Source of the DNA: Stercorarius parasiticus | Taxonomy: Eukaryota > Chordata > Aves > Charadriiformes > Stercorariidae | NCBI GenBank assembly: GCA_013396915.1 | Contig: VWZL01002789.1 | Coordinates: 33,518 to 97,517 of the forward strand | DNA: 64,000 nt | Reading direction: 5' to 3' | In this document: positions 24,188-35,465 of the stretch, piece by piece | How positions within the stretch are numbered: the stretch's first letter is position 1 | Layout of the letters: the number at the start of each line of letters is the position of its first letter | Translations under genes and position numbers: made by a program | Notes under the pieces: generated by a model | What the model was told of the DNA's origin: nothing | Seen by the model: the letters and a program-made list of their open reading frames with translations, nothing else | Database searches by the model: none

Positions 24188-27100
24188 GTTTGTGGAATGA
24201 ACAGTTTCTTCATTGCAAATGATTTACCAGATTCCATTATAAACTTTCATTCATCTTCCATCCACTCCAAAAAACAAAACAAAGTAAAAAAAAGACATTG
24301 AACCCAAATTTAAATTAAATGGGTTATATCCAAAGTAAAGTTACTCCATAAAGTTTGAAAGCAGAATGTGTGAATTTCAGTTTAAGTTCTGAAGACAGGA
24401 TTGATATATTTATTAACATCTTGCAGTCTGTGAGGATGTGTGAGTAATTTGCTCTCTCTGCATTGCTCTGGCTTAAATATCATCTTTTTGTCAAGTTTCT
24501 TCCAATCTCAAGCATGGCATCTCTTGTGGGGTGAGGACTTACAATCTTATCTAAAAGCTATTTCAGTTGACGAGAAACTTCTTATTAGATCAAGAAAGCT
24601 TGGAAAATTTGTTTTGAGAGGTCAATTAAATAGGCAATTGGAAACAGACCTTAGATCTTTGGAGGCAGCAGGGGACTAATAATCTCATGCCCTCTTGAAG
24701 ACATGGCACAGTAAAGAGATTCTTTAAGAATTCTTTAAGAATTATGATTCTTTCACAAGGATAATAGAGAACATGTATATCACTTTCTGCTGATAAACAT
24801 AAATTTTTATAAAGGGATGGAGGCTGGTAATATAAAGAGGTAAGAGAAAAGCCTGTCATGGATTACCATGTTCTGTAATGCATATGCTGATGCTTATGCT
24901 GAAATCTGCAGGTTTCAGAATAAAAATTCTGAAATTTATGTTACATTTAAAGATAAGTGAAGTTTATGTCTGTGAAGTTCTTCTTTTTTTCCTTTTTTTT
25001 TTTAATATTGTCCGTTAAAAAGATCTGTTGTACACTTAAAACCATGACCATGGTGCTCAAGTACCAACAGAAATTAAGTGTATTTTAATATTTTTTCTTA
25101 CTTCTGTAATTGTTCAGTGCAATGCTTGTGGTGTAGCTACAACGTTATTGATAAAAACTTGTAAACTTAGTTTACACAAAACTTTAAGAACTAAAATGAC
25201 TTCATCTTAAAGCATGTTTTACTTTTTTTTTTCTTTTTGCTTTGGTTTAGTTGGTTTAAAAATGTATTACTACGTGTGTAGGAAATGATACAATGACAAA
25301 TGTTTTGATACGTTTAACTGAAGAGGGAAATGAAGGTTTCAAAGACATAAAAAGTAGTAAATATTATGTCACTGTGAAAGAAAAAAATTACTTTTAAAGG
25401 GTGTCACTTCAGGGACAGTAACCAAAGATACGATGTGTGTTCATATTATTTGTTTTACTAATTTGACGTTATTTGCTCTATTAATTTGATGTTGTTTGCC
25501 TATGCATAATAAAAGAGAATAGAAACATGAACTGACTCTACATAAACATATCCAGAGATCACAAACACAGGTAAAAGATGCAGAGTACATGAAGTCTTAA
25601 AGTTAGAAAAGCTTATGTAACTATAAATGTGGATGAGTTGTTAAAATGGACAAACTGTATAATGTAGGGTCATATCCCACATGTGTGAATTAAGGGAAAT
25701 AAATAGAAAAGGGATTTCATTTTTTTAAAGGGGAGTCATCAACATCACATATAGCTACCCGTTCTGTCCAAAAAAATTGTCAAATGCTTACTGAACTCTG
25801 TATTATTGCCAGTATTTATAGGATTTGGAAGAATATAATGTAATTTTTACAAATAATTTTCCTTTTAATTTAATTTATATTACTAAGAAGAATTTGGGAA
25901 GTATTTTCCCATCTTCAGAAATCATGAGTATTACGTAAACGTTCCTTAGTTGGAAATGATCGCTGGTGTATCATTTATGTGATGGCTGAGGCAGGATTTC
26001 AGATTATCTCATGTGATTTTAATAAGTAATTTTCAAATAAGCTATAATATTAGTGTCCCATGTGACATCTAGCATACCTGAATTATTCTTCCCTATATTC
26101 TTTTGACCTGAACAAGGACTTTTGTGCCAGCATCTTGTAATTTTTTTTTCCAGTTCTATCAACAGATCTAATAAGAGATATTACTTCTCCTCACAAGCCT
26201 TCCTTTAGAGTCTAGCTTGTGCCTTTGTGCAGGAGAATTGTAAGTCTGAATTTAATACATTGGAATTCATTGTGGCCAGAAGCATATATGTAAATGTCAA
26301 TGCTGAAACTTAACCTTTTTTTATATTGTCGACTATATATTGGCATCTGTCTTTCTTGGCCCATTTTCTGAAAAAATGTAAATGTTTTAGCCCTCCTGGT
26401 GGGGAATTTCAGCATACATAATAGAAGAGAGAGACAATAATGCATAGTGCTCCTGTAGTGGCTAACAGAAGTAGCTGACAGCCCAAAGCTTCACGCTTAT
26501 CTGCTGCTTTCACTCAGGAGCCAAAGTGATGTTTCCTTCTGTTCCCAACTGATAACAAGTGCACAATATAGGCAAAAATAACTTTGGGCCAACTGCATCC
26601 CTATCAGAAAAGAGAAAAACAAATTGCTGGGCTGATTGGCAAGAAGGTGGTGAAAAGTTCATAGGTTTGCTGAAACCAAAATGTGTAGAGTTGGAGGCTA
26701 AGGGAAAAGGCAAATGAGTTCTAGGAAACAAGAGGAAGAAAGAAGCCAAGAAAGGGCACAGGAAAAGATGAAATACATTGAAAGAAAACATAAAAAATTA
26801 AGTAGAAAAAGAGATTCTGAGAGAAAGGGGTTACTTGCTTCACTGGAATAGAAAATGTGCACACAGTTTGTTTCCCTATAGCACTCTAAGTTTGGGAGAA
26901 AAAACTCATGATATTGCTGCCACACAAGCAATTCTTTTCCAATTTCAAGTTAGGAGTAATAAAAGAGAACAGATTTCTACCCCTTTACTTCTGCTGATGA
27001 TTTTGTATTTAGTTAATTGTCATATGTCTCCTGTGCTCCTTTGCCTTGGGGAATTCCAGGCTAAAGCTGTTTGGGAATTTACCATTAGAATAATTTCTCA

Positions 27101-28683
27101 TAAGAAAATATTGATTAGTTTCAAAATGCATCTTGTGAGGGCATATACAACGAAGAGACTTTATGGTTGAAGTGCTTCGGAGAGATTAAATTCTCTCTTC
27201 TACATTCCATCTATTTGTCTTTTCAGTCTAAACGTGTCAGGAAGATACACTTAGATTTGCCTGTTCTTTTCTTTTGGAAAGGTTGTTGGGTTTCTGATAA
27301 AGTGTTTGGACAATTTTGGAATGCTCCCTATGGAAAAAAAAGTTTTGAAACTCAAAAATATTACAATTGTTTGAAAAAAGTTCTAGTTCAGTTCTGTTCT
27401 AGATAGTTACTCCTGGTCAAATAGGCCTATTGAATTAAATTTGCTGGTCCTTAAGGGGATTTATGTGTAAATTAATAACTTCCACTAAAGCCTGCAGGAA
27501 AGAGTAGAAAGGCTTCTGAGAGATCGAATTTACTAATTGCATAACGTATGGAACTACAGAGTGTTCATGGAATACGGTAGACTTTGCATTCTATGGAATT
27601 ATAGTAGCTTCCTGCGTCTAAGATGAGGAATTTAGTTCTTTTTTAGAATTAGAACACAGTAGAAGGGGCTTTTAGCTGTTAGGAGATTATATCATATTGG
27701 TTTTATAGGACTATTTTAATTGTTTATAATAATGAATTCTTTGACCAGCTAGAGGAGAGGAGAAGTGCTATTGAAATTTTTTGGTGTTCAGATCAGAGTT
27801 ATTTTTCTGAAAAAATTAAGATGTACCATTTACGTTCAAGAAAATAGCATTAATACATAAAATAACATCACTACATAGCATAGTTTGGTTCTCCTAAATA
27901 GTTACACTGCAAATTAAAGGTCACAAAGTCATAGAAGTGCAGCGCCTCTCCAACAATGTTTGTATACAGTATTAAGGAACTGACTATATACTATTAATCA
28001 TTCTTCTTGTCTGGCCTTATTATAACTAATTATATACTATATAATTATATAACTAATTATAACTAATCATTGATTCGTACCCTCTATGACAAGGAATGCT
28101 GTTGGATAAAGATCTGAAACTTTTATAAGCCAGCTGTGACTTTCTGAACATTGCTGTCCTGTCCACAGTGCTAGCATAGCATACAAGCTCACCATAAAGT
28201 CATTTTAGGGCGGTGAGTTTGTGAAAAACTATGTAGAAAGCCATTCATTGTGCTGTAATACAGCTGAAAGCTGTAATACAATGATGACTTCTTTTCATGT
28301 TTGTTTCTTCTTTTAATTTCAACAACAGATGTACCATGTGGTCAAGACGACATAATAAAATTACTGAATATTTTAATGTTATAGATATAAAGAATTGTAA
28401 TTTTTCCCCCGTGTTTTTCCACATACACATATCTTCATACATGTCCCTGTGCTTTCTGATATAGTGTTATGTAAGCTGTGAATCTCAGTATATATAATTG
28501 CAACAGATATTTAAGAAATGCTCAGTTTTGCATTTCATCATTAATGTTATTAGCTTTTATTGTGATGCTTGACAAAATACATGGATTTAACAGCTCTCAC
28601 TTGATCCACAAAATGTATTGTTTTATTAGAATGCAATCAGTTTGGTCAAACACAGTTTACACTTGGTAAAACTGCATTGGCTT
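24188..28683. other. Unique AT-rich non-coding DNA
   Basis: No gene is visible. Small local repeats are present: a 23-bp imperfect tandem pair at 25448-25493, an ATTCTTTAAGA repeat near 24719-24742, and AT-only palindromic sequence at 28018-28070. A 111-codon frame at 26835-27170 has no recognisable content. Confidence 0.55.
25448..25493. repeat. 23-bp imperfect tandem pair
   Basis: Units 25448-25470 and 25471-25493 both follow the pattern ATTTG...TAATTTGANGTT, with a few differences. Confidence 0.65.
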
Positions 28684-28753
28684 AATAGAACAGAATAGAA
28701 TAGAATAGAATAGAAGAGAGTAGAATATTTCAGTTGGAAAGGACCTACAATGA

Positions 28754-29128
28754 TCACCTAGTCCAACTGGCTGACCACTTCAGGGATGAGCGAAAGTTAA
28801 AGCATGTTGTTAAGGGCATTGTCCAAATGCCTCTTAAACACTGACAGGCTTGGGCATCAACCAGCTCTCTGGGAAGCCTGTTCCAGGGTTTGACCACCCT
28901 CTGGGTAAAGAAATGCTTCTTAATGTCCAATCTAAAACTCTTCTGATGCAGCTCTGAACCATTCCCACTCATCCTGTCACTGGATCCCAGGGAGAAGAGA
29001 CCAACACCTCCCTCTCCGCTTCCCCTCAGGAAGCTGTAGAGCTCCCCACAGGACATGCCTTCAAGCCCTTTCACCAGCTTTGTTGCCCTCCTCTGGATGC
29101 ATTTGAGGACCTTCACGTCCTTCTTCAA
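28754..29128 (-). pseudogene. CR1 ORF2 C-terminal remnant (long element)
   Basis: A 124-codon open stretch holds the ORF2 C-terminus: KKDVKVLKCIQRRATKLVKG, then FRLDIKKHFFTQRVVKPWNR and LPRELVDA. Relative to the family pattern about 20-25 codons are missing after GLEGMS, where the [18 protein letters not shown] block should be; it joins straight to ELYSFLRG. After LVDAQ the frame slips, so the normal NALNNML ending is read out of frame. The same 124 residues, without a single change, are encoded at 42392-42766. Confidence 0.9.
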
Positions 29129-29970
29129 CTGTGGGTCCCAGAACTGTACACAAGGTGAATGCAGTTCTCAAGGTGAGGCCTCACCAAGGCTGAATACAGC
29201 GGGATAATCACCTCTTTTGACCAGCTGGTGATGCTGTATTTGATGCACCAGGATGCAGTTTTCCCTCTTGGCTGCCAGGACACACTGCTGACTCCTATTG
29301 AGCCTGCTGCCAACCAGCACCCTTACATTCCTTTCTGCAGGGCTGCTCTCCAACCACTCCTCTCCCAATTTAGACTTGTGCCTGGTGTTACACCATCCGA
29401 GGTGCAGATTCCAGCATTTAGACTTGTTAAATTTCATCCCATTAATCATAGCGCAGTGCTCCAGCCTGTCTAGATCCCTCTGCAAGGCTTCCTGTCCCTC
29501 CAGAGAGACAAGAGCACCTCCCAATTTGGTATCATCAGCAAACATGCTAATGGTGCATTCACTCCTGCATCCAGATCTTTAATGAATATGTTGAACAGAA
29601 CTGTCCCTAGAATTGAACCCTGAGGATCACCACTGTTAACCGGTCACCAGCCAGATGTAGCCCTATTCACTACCACTCTTTGAGCCCTGCTGTTCAGCAG
29701 TTCCTCACTCAGCACACCGTGAACCTGCTCATCCCACAGTTGGACAACTTGTCCAGAAGGATGCTGTGAGGGACGCTATGAAAAACCTTACTAAAATCCA
29801 GAAAATTACATCTACAACCTTTCCTTCATCCACTAGGACAGTGACCTTATTATAGAATGATATCAAATTAGTTAAACAGGACTTTCTCTTTGGGAACCCG
29901 GGTTCACTGTACCTGATGATTGCATTATTCTTCAAATGTCTTTTGGTAGTACCCAGCACGATCTCCATAA
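29125..29970 (-). pseudogene. CR1 ORF2 reverse transcriptase remnant (long element)
   Basis: The RT is split over several frames. At 29729-29968 the fingers region is visible (SCLTNLISFYNKVT, VDEGKVVDVIF), but the LDFSKAFD box is frameshifted away. The [22 protein letters not shown] block lies near 29590-29640, with VPQG altered to DPQG. From 29545 the [10 protein letters not shown] box is intact, followed by MINGMKFNKSKCWNLHLG and [10 protein letters not shown]. Two further frameshifts separate this from [16 protein letters not shown] and from KKDVKVLKCIQRRATKL. The enzyme cannot be made from this copy. Confidence 0.88.
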
Positions 29971-30999
29971 TTTTTCCAGGAACTGAGGTTAAACTAACAG
30001 GTCTGTAGTTCCCTGGGTCACATCCTTCTTGTAAACTGGAATAACATTGTCTAGCTTCCAGTCAGCATAGACCTCCCTAGACTCCCTTGCTTCTGCACAG
30101 AAAGTATATAAAGTGAGTGGGAAGTGAGGTGGTATAAAGGTTTGTCAGTTCAGGATGACTTCCTCTTCTCTTTGTTCCCAGACATGGAAGAAGGAAAGAA
30201 TTCAGAATGGCTAGGCTGTCATGATCACAATGCAGCCTGTTAAACATGGCCTTTGGTAGACAATTGAGAGTGGTCCTGCCATAACAGCTGCTAGCTCCTT
30301 CAGTACTCTGGGATGAATCCCGTCAGACCCCATGGACTTGTGAACATTCAGCTGGTTATGGAAAGTCACTGTTCCTGTACTCGTGGTCCTCCGACTCGGG
30401 GGACTGGGCAGCACAAAGTCTGTCAGTATTATTAAAGAGTGAGGCAAAAAAACATTGAATACCTCCACTTTTTCTTCATCCCTATTAGTCAGATCTTCAA
30501 CAAGTATCAGTCCAATGTTTCATTTAAATCTCCTTTTGCTATTAGCACACTTAAAAAGCCCTTCTTGTTATCTGACACAACACTGGCCAGTTGCAACTCT
30601 AATTGATCTTTTGGCCTTCTGCGTCTTCTCCCTGCGTATCCGAAACTCAGCTCTGTAATCTTTCTGTGAAGCCTGAACTTGCTCCCAGAGATTATACAAT
30701 TCCTTTTTCCTCTTGAGCTCCATGAGGAGCTCCCTGTTCAGCCAAGCTGGTCTTCTACCCAGCTTGCTTGACTTACAATGCAGTGGAATTGCCTGCTCCT
30801 GTGCTTCTAAAAGGTGCTTCTTCAAGACTGACCAGCACTCGTGGACTCCTAAGCCCTCAAAAGGAGATTCTCAGGGTACTCTGATAAATAGCTACCTGAA
30901 TATCTTAAAGTTTGCTTTCCTGACGTTCAGGGTAGAAACTCTGCTTTCTTTTTTTCTCTTTACACTGAACTCATTAATATTTCATGATCACTGTGGCCA

Positions 31000-31713
31000 A
31001 GACAGCCACCTACCATCACATCTCCCACAAGTCCGTCTCAATTTACCAATAGGAAGCCTAGGAGGGTATCTTTCCTAGTTGGTTCACTGAGTACTTTTGA
31101 TAAGAAGTTATCTTCTGCAAACTCCAAGAATTTCCAAGATCTGCTCGTCACGGCAGTATGATATTCCCAGTTGATGTCTTGGAAGTTGAAATTTCCCATA
31201 AGGACAATGGCTACTGAGCCAGAAATTTCTCCTAATTGCCCATAGAATAATTAATCAGTGCTTACATGCTGGCTGGGCAATTGGTAGTAGACACAACTAC
31301 AACATCTCTTTTGTTTTCCATCCCCCTAATCCTTACCCAAAGGCTCTCAACCACATCCTCACTAACTGTAAAGGCTGTACAATCAAATCTCTCCCTTACA
31401 CTTCACCTGCCCTGCCTATCCCTCCTTAACAGCCTGTAGCCCTCCATCCCAGCACTCCAATGAGGGGACTCCTTCCACGAAGTCTCAGTAATACCAATGT
31501 TACCATAGTTCTGGGTACTAACCAATGGTTCCAGTTCATCCTAGTTGTTGCAATACTGCATGCATTGGTGTACAAGCATTTTAGATACACTCTGGAGCAC
31601 TCTGTGCTCCCAGAAGCAGTGTAAATGTTCTCACTAGCATTGCCACCCTCAGGCAATGCCATGCCAACCCTTGGCTTACCTACCACAATCCTGTTGGTAT
31701 CCCTTTCCCCCAC
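31000..31713 (-). pseudogene. CR1 ORF2 endonuclease remnant (long element)
   Basis: The frame at 31426-31713 includes LKCLYTNACSIATTR, the usual start of the CR1 endonuclease (LYTNARS block), and ends near LGWRATGC, the GY(R/K)LF region, after which a stop intervenes. Farther 3' the minus strand around 31140-31210 reads VLMGNFNFQDINWEYH. This is the GDFN box with the catalytic aspartate changed to asparagine. The domain is therefore broken by stops, frameshifts and an active-site change. Confidence 0.8.
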
Positions 31714-31744
31714 TGATTCTAGTTTAAAACTCTCTTGGTCAGTC

Positions 31745-32815
31745 CTGCCAGCTTATGCCCAAAGATGTGTTTTCCCCATTAGGACAGGTTGATCCTGTGA
31801 GGATCCAGCATACCTTGTGTCTCAAAGGCTCTTCCATGGTTTAAAACCCCAAGATTTTGGCAAAGGCACCAGTCCTAGGGCCAGGGATTGATATCCTGGG
31901 CTTGCCTATTTCTTCCAAAGTCTCCCCTCACTACTGGGAGCATCAAGGAAAATACTGTCTGTGCTCCTGAATTTTTTAACATTCTTTCAAAGGCTCTGAA
32001 ATCTCTTTTGATAGACCTCAGACTTTTTGTTGTGACTTCATTAGGTCTCATGAGAAAGAGCTGGAATGGATAGTAATCTGAAGGTTCTACTAAGCTTTTC
32101 AGTCTTGTGGTGACGTATCTAATTCAGGCCTCAGGAAGGCAGCAACCTTTCCTGAAAAAAGGGTTCAGTCTGCAAACGGGTGCTTCCCTTCTGCACAGGA
32201 GGAAATCACCAATGACCATAACTCGCCATTGTTTCTTATAGGCACTTAATGCAGGTTTTGTTGTGAGGGGTTGGTGTCTCTAACCTTGACAAGACTGCCT
32301 GCATAGATTCCTCCTTTATCTCATTGAGTGCTTTGTTCACTGTACCCAGGGCCTCGTACCTATTGTGTAAGGGTATCTTAGAGGATAAGGAAGGAGTTGT
32401 CTCACAGGTCCATGCTGTAACCTTCTTTCACCCCTCCTTATCCCTTTTAACACTGCCTTTATCCTGGCACAAAAAAGATCCTGGACCTGCCTCTATAGTG
32501 GCCACACTGTGTTGGCTTACATGCATCAGAGATGGCACAGTGTGGCTCCATTATCAATCTACTTCTCAGACTCTCAAATATTCCTCGGTCTGCCCACCTC
32601 CTTCTGCAGCTCAGCCACAAAGCACAACAGTTCATCTATCTGGCCACACCTTCCACAGGCTTCCTTGGAATCACTCTCTGCCTCCAGGAATATTCCTTTG
32701 CACACCCCACAGCCAGAAATCTGGGTGGTCATATGCTTGGACAGGAGCTCTGTCTGTATGGCTATATTGGTTCTACCAGGTGCTATAAGCTCAGGAAAAG
32801 CGGAGGACACTGCTT
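31745..32815 (-). pseudogene. CR1 ORF1 remnant
   Basis: ORF1 of CR1 encodes an RNA-binding/chaperone-like protein with a cysteine-rich part and a lipase/esterase-like domain. The 78-codon frame 32574-32810 begins MSSAFPELIAPGRTNIAIQ and contains a Cys pattern (CGVC then CGRC) followed by the coiled-coil-like IDELLCFVAELQKEVG. Further on, around 32240-32100, the frame reads QWRVMVIGDFLLCRREAPVC and then FFRKGCCLPEA, which matches the esterase region where GDS is the nucleophile box; here it reads GDF, so the serine is lost. Multiple stops and frameshifts follow. The identification rests on remembered CR1 ORF1 patterns. Confidence 0.7.
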
Positions 32816-32911
32816 TTTTGCTGGGTGATCACTACACTGCTGCACACCTGCCTCCTGCTATTCACTTGCCCACTGCCACACTGACACTACTTGCCCTTCT
32901 TTTCCCTGCAA

Positions 32912-33655
32912 ATAGAATCATAGAATCGTAGAATCATGAAGTCATAGAATCGTTTAGGTTGAAAAGGACCTTAAAGATCATCTAGTTCCAACCGCTTGCT
33001 ATGGGCAGGGACACCTCCCACAGCCCCATCTAGCCTCGCCTTGAACACTTCAAGGGATGGGACATCCACAGCTTCCTGAGGTAACCTGTTCCTCTCCCTC
33101 ACCATCCCCATAGTGTAAAATTTCTTTCTGGTATCTAATCTAAATCTACCCTCTTCCAGTTCAAAGCCATTACCCCTCATCCTATCACTACATACCCTTG
33201 TAAAAAGTCCCTCTCCAGGTTTCTTGTAGGCCCCCCTTCAGATAATGGAAGGACACTGTAAGGTCTCCCTGGAGCCTCCTCTTCTCCAGACTGAACAACC
33301 CCAGCTCTCTCAGCTTGTCTTCATAGGAGAGGTGCTCCAGCCCTCTGATCATCTTTGTGGCCTTCCTCTGGACCCTCTCCAACAGGTCCATGTCCTTCTT
33401 GTTCTGAAGACTCCAAAGCTGGACACAGTACTCCAGGTGGGGTCTCATGGGAACAGGTAGAGGGGGAGAAAGCACCTCCCGTGACCTGCTGGCCACGCTT
33501 CTCTTGATGCAACCCAGGATTCTGGGCTGCAAGTGTGCATTGCTGGCTCAGGTTGAGCTTCTCATCCAGCAACACCCCCAAGTCTTCATCAGTGCTGCTC
33601 TTAATCCATTCTCCACCCAGCCTGTATTTGTGCTTGGAGCTCATCACTTTCATGA
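32912..33655 (-). mobile_element. CR1 LINE 3' fragment, adjoining the long CR1
   Basis: On the minus strand this CR1 covers the ORF2 C-terminus to the 3' end. The frame 33321-33653 includes HKYRLGGEWIKSSTDEDLGV and [12 protein letters not shown]; the frame 33188-33532 gives [17 protein letters not shown] and [20 protein letters not shown]; 32971-33180 gives GFELEEGRFRLDTRKKFYT and the RNRLPQEAV block. The 3' end (CTTTAAGGTCCTTTTCAACC, then repeated ATTCTATG-like units at 32912-32955) is well kept. This subfamily uses GGTTGGAACTAGATGATC and is distinct from the TTCTA-tailed element next to it. Confidence 0.9.
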
Positions 33656-33850
33656 AAACCTGTAATTTTCCCCAGGAACTAAAGTGAAACTGGTTGACTA
33701 TGGGTTTATGAATCTTCCTTTTCGCCTCTTTTTGTAGATGGATACAATATTTATCACTTTTGTAGTCAGTTGGGACTTTTCTTTATCTTCATTACCTTTC
33801 AAAGGTGATAAAGAGCAATTTAAAATTGAGAGACTTTTTTCATTAACCTT
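33656..33850 (-). mobile_element. Older CR1 RT-region fragment
   Basis: On the minus strand the text around 33660-33790 reads as GGGACTGACTACAAAAGTG..., TACAAAAAGAGGC and a TTCCTGGGGAAAATTAC end, which corresponds to the CR1 stretch VPxYKK...YRPVSLTxVPGK in degraded form. It lies directly upstream of the previous fragment in CR1 order but skips the centre of RT. It is either the same insertion with a large internal deletion or a separate, older copy into which the other element landed. Confidence 0.55.
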
Positions 33851-34376
33851 CTGTTTTTACAATAGTTTGTCTTAATTTTTAGAGCTAGAATCGAAAATAA
33901 GGTGAAGAAATTTAGAAAAAATAAATAGTCCTCTAAGATCAAAATAAACGTGAATCTTAATTATTTGGATACCTGTATTATATTACCTTGCTCTGAAACA
34001 CTTCTATTTTCTACTGCTATATGTCCTGTTTTTACTTTGTTCAATACCAGCTTTTAGAAATGTGTACCTTATATGAATATGTATTTTATTTAAATTTGAC
34101 GAATTTAAAGTTACGAATGAACAACGGTAAATTTTATATGAAATTTTTATATGAAATTTTTATAGAAAAATAAAATATTATTTAGAGCATTTATTTATGC
34201 ACATGTTGTACCACACATTCGAGGACAAATTCAGAGAGTGTAATAGTTTATGTTTCCATCCTTTGTGTGAGTGTTCTGATGAACACTTCATGTGACAGGC
34301 AAAGATAACGTAATGAATGTCTTACTGCACTTGGAAGACCGTGAAAAAAACTAACTGACACAATATTTTGTTCCAG

Positions 34377-34484
34377 GTGGGAGTAAAAAGCAACTGCTTT
34401 CCTGGCCCTTTACAGCCTAGTTAATAATTTGACTGACAGAATGTTGGCACCAGCTGTGGAAGAGCTGATCAGCCTCAACTCCAA
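34377..34484 (+). other. Candidate exon with splice signals and open start
   Basis: A 108-bp segment is preceded by CTAAC about 25 bases upstream of ATATTTTGTTCCAG, a good branch point and acceptor with no AG between them. It ends at a near-perfect donor, CCAA|GTAAGTG. Inside, an ATG at 34441 with A at -3 opens a frame of 14 codons (MLAPAVEELISLNS) plus two bases to the donor, with stops just upstream in the same frame. This would suit a first coding exon or a UTR exon. I do not recognise the peptide and have no transcript evidence; chance is quite possible. Confidence 0.25.
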
Positions 34485-35396
34485 GTAAGTGAAGTCTTAC
34501 GCATATGGAGGTTCATTTCAGACTAAATTTACAAAGCCTGCTGATTTCTAACAACAAACATAAGTTAAAAATGCAGTTTCTAAGACACTGTAGAGCACTT
34601 TGGTTTCTCAGGTTGTGTAATTCAATTTCTCATTTAAACACATCTTCAAATTGGTATGTAACTTCATTTCTTCATAATGTTATTTTGCAAACTTAATGAT
34701 ATCACAATCTGATTCTTCTTCCTTTCTAGACAATTGAAAGCACCCAGTTAAAGTAATGATAAATTCTTATAAAACATAAATGTAAATCATGAACATATAT
34801 GCATATATTCAATTGTCAAGAAAGTATAGATAGTAATGTATTTATTATTCAAGACAAACTGGTAAAAAAAATTATTTGGGTGCTAATTAAATGGATGTTC
34901 TTTCCTACTGCATTTCTCATGGAAGAAAACATGGGAGACAATTGTGGATGCAGGACAGTCAAAGCTTTGATTCTCCAAAGGTGGTATCTTAGGAAGTGCC
35001 ACAAGTTATCCCTCACTTGCTAGGAGCTAAGGTGACAACAGTGCTAAAGCCACAAAGTACAGGAATTACACACATATGAGAAAAATCTGCAGAGAACGTC
35101 TTACTGGAAATAGGTGGAAGGCACCAGCTGTATTAAAACACACTTCTCATCCTTGTATTTTTAGGGTTTTTTTCATGAACTCTGGTATCTCAAACTTAGA
35201 ATATTCTTTCCTGGTAAATGTAAAAAAAATCTGGTTTTCTATAGCTAGTAGGAGCTCACGGAGAAGATAAAGGTAGGATGTTTTTCAGTTTGTCAGATCT
35301 ACTTTTAACTCACATCATAACACAGTGTAATTTCTCAGTGAAAGTCTAGTTTCCTCTTTGAACAACTGCTAAGAAACCTGGAGTATACTAGCCTGG

Positions 35397-35465
35397 GAAA
35401 AGGAGAGAAGAAAGAGATGGAGAACGAGAAGAAGAAAGAAAGAAAGAGAGGCAGTGAGGGTGGAG
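35397..35465 (+). repeat. Purine-rich low-complexity tract
   Basis: A run of mostly A and G (GAGAGAAGAAAGAGATGGAG and GAAAGAAAGAAAGAGAGG) with almost no pyrimidines. It is simple low complexity. Confidence 0.75.

Larger units (their letters stand above)
28687..32912 (-). mobile_element. Nearly full-length CR1 LINE, dead
   Basis: On the minus strand this is a CR1 of about 4.2 kb, close to the usual full length of about 4.5 kb. Order from the 5' end: ORF1 remnant (about 32815 to 31745), ORF2 endonuclease (31713 to about 31000), linker (about 30990 to 30250), RT (about 30090 to 29125), C-terminus (to 28760), then the 3' end with ATCATTGTAGGTCCTTTCC and a five-unit TTCTA tail at 28688-28716. All domains are interrupted by stops and frameshifts. 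Its 3' 800 bp recur almost unchanged, inverted, at 42037-42836. Its 5' end lies against the 3' tail of another CR1 at 32912. Confidence 0.9.

Noticed and set aside
26835..27170. 111-codon plus-strand frame
   Set aside because: No recognisable content; composition matches the background.
28018..28070. AT palindromic cluster considered as an origin or cruciform element
   Set aside because: Only short TAATTATA repeats, as expected by chance slippage in AT-rich DNA.
32324..32931. Plus-strand open frames of 98-154 codons
   Set aside because: They are antisense shadows of the CR1 ORF1 remnant.
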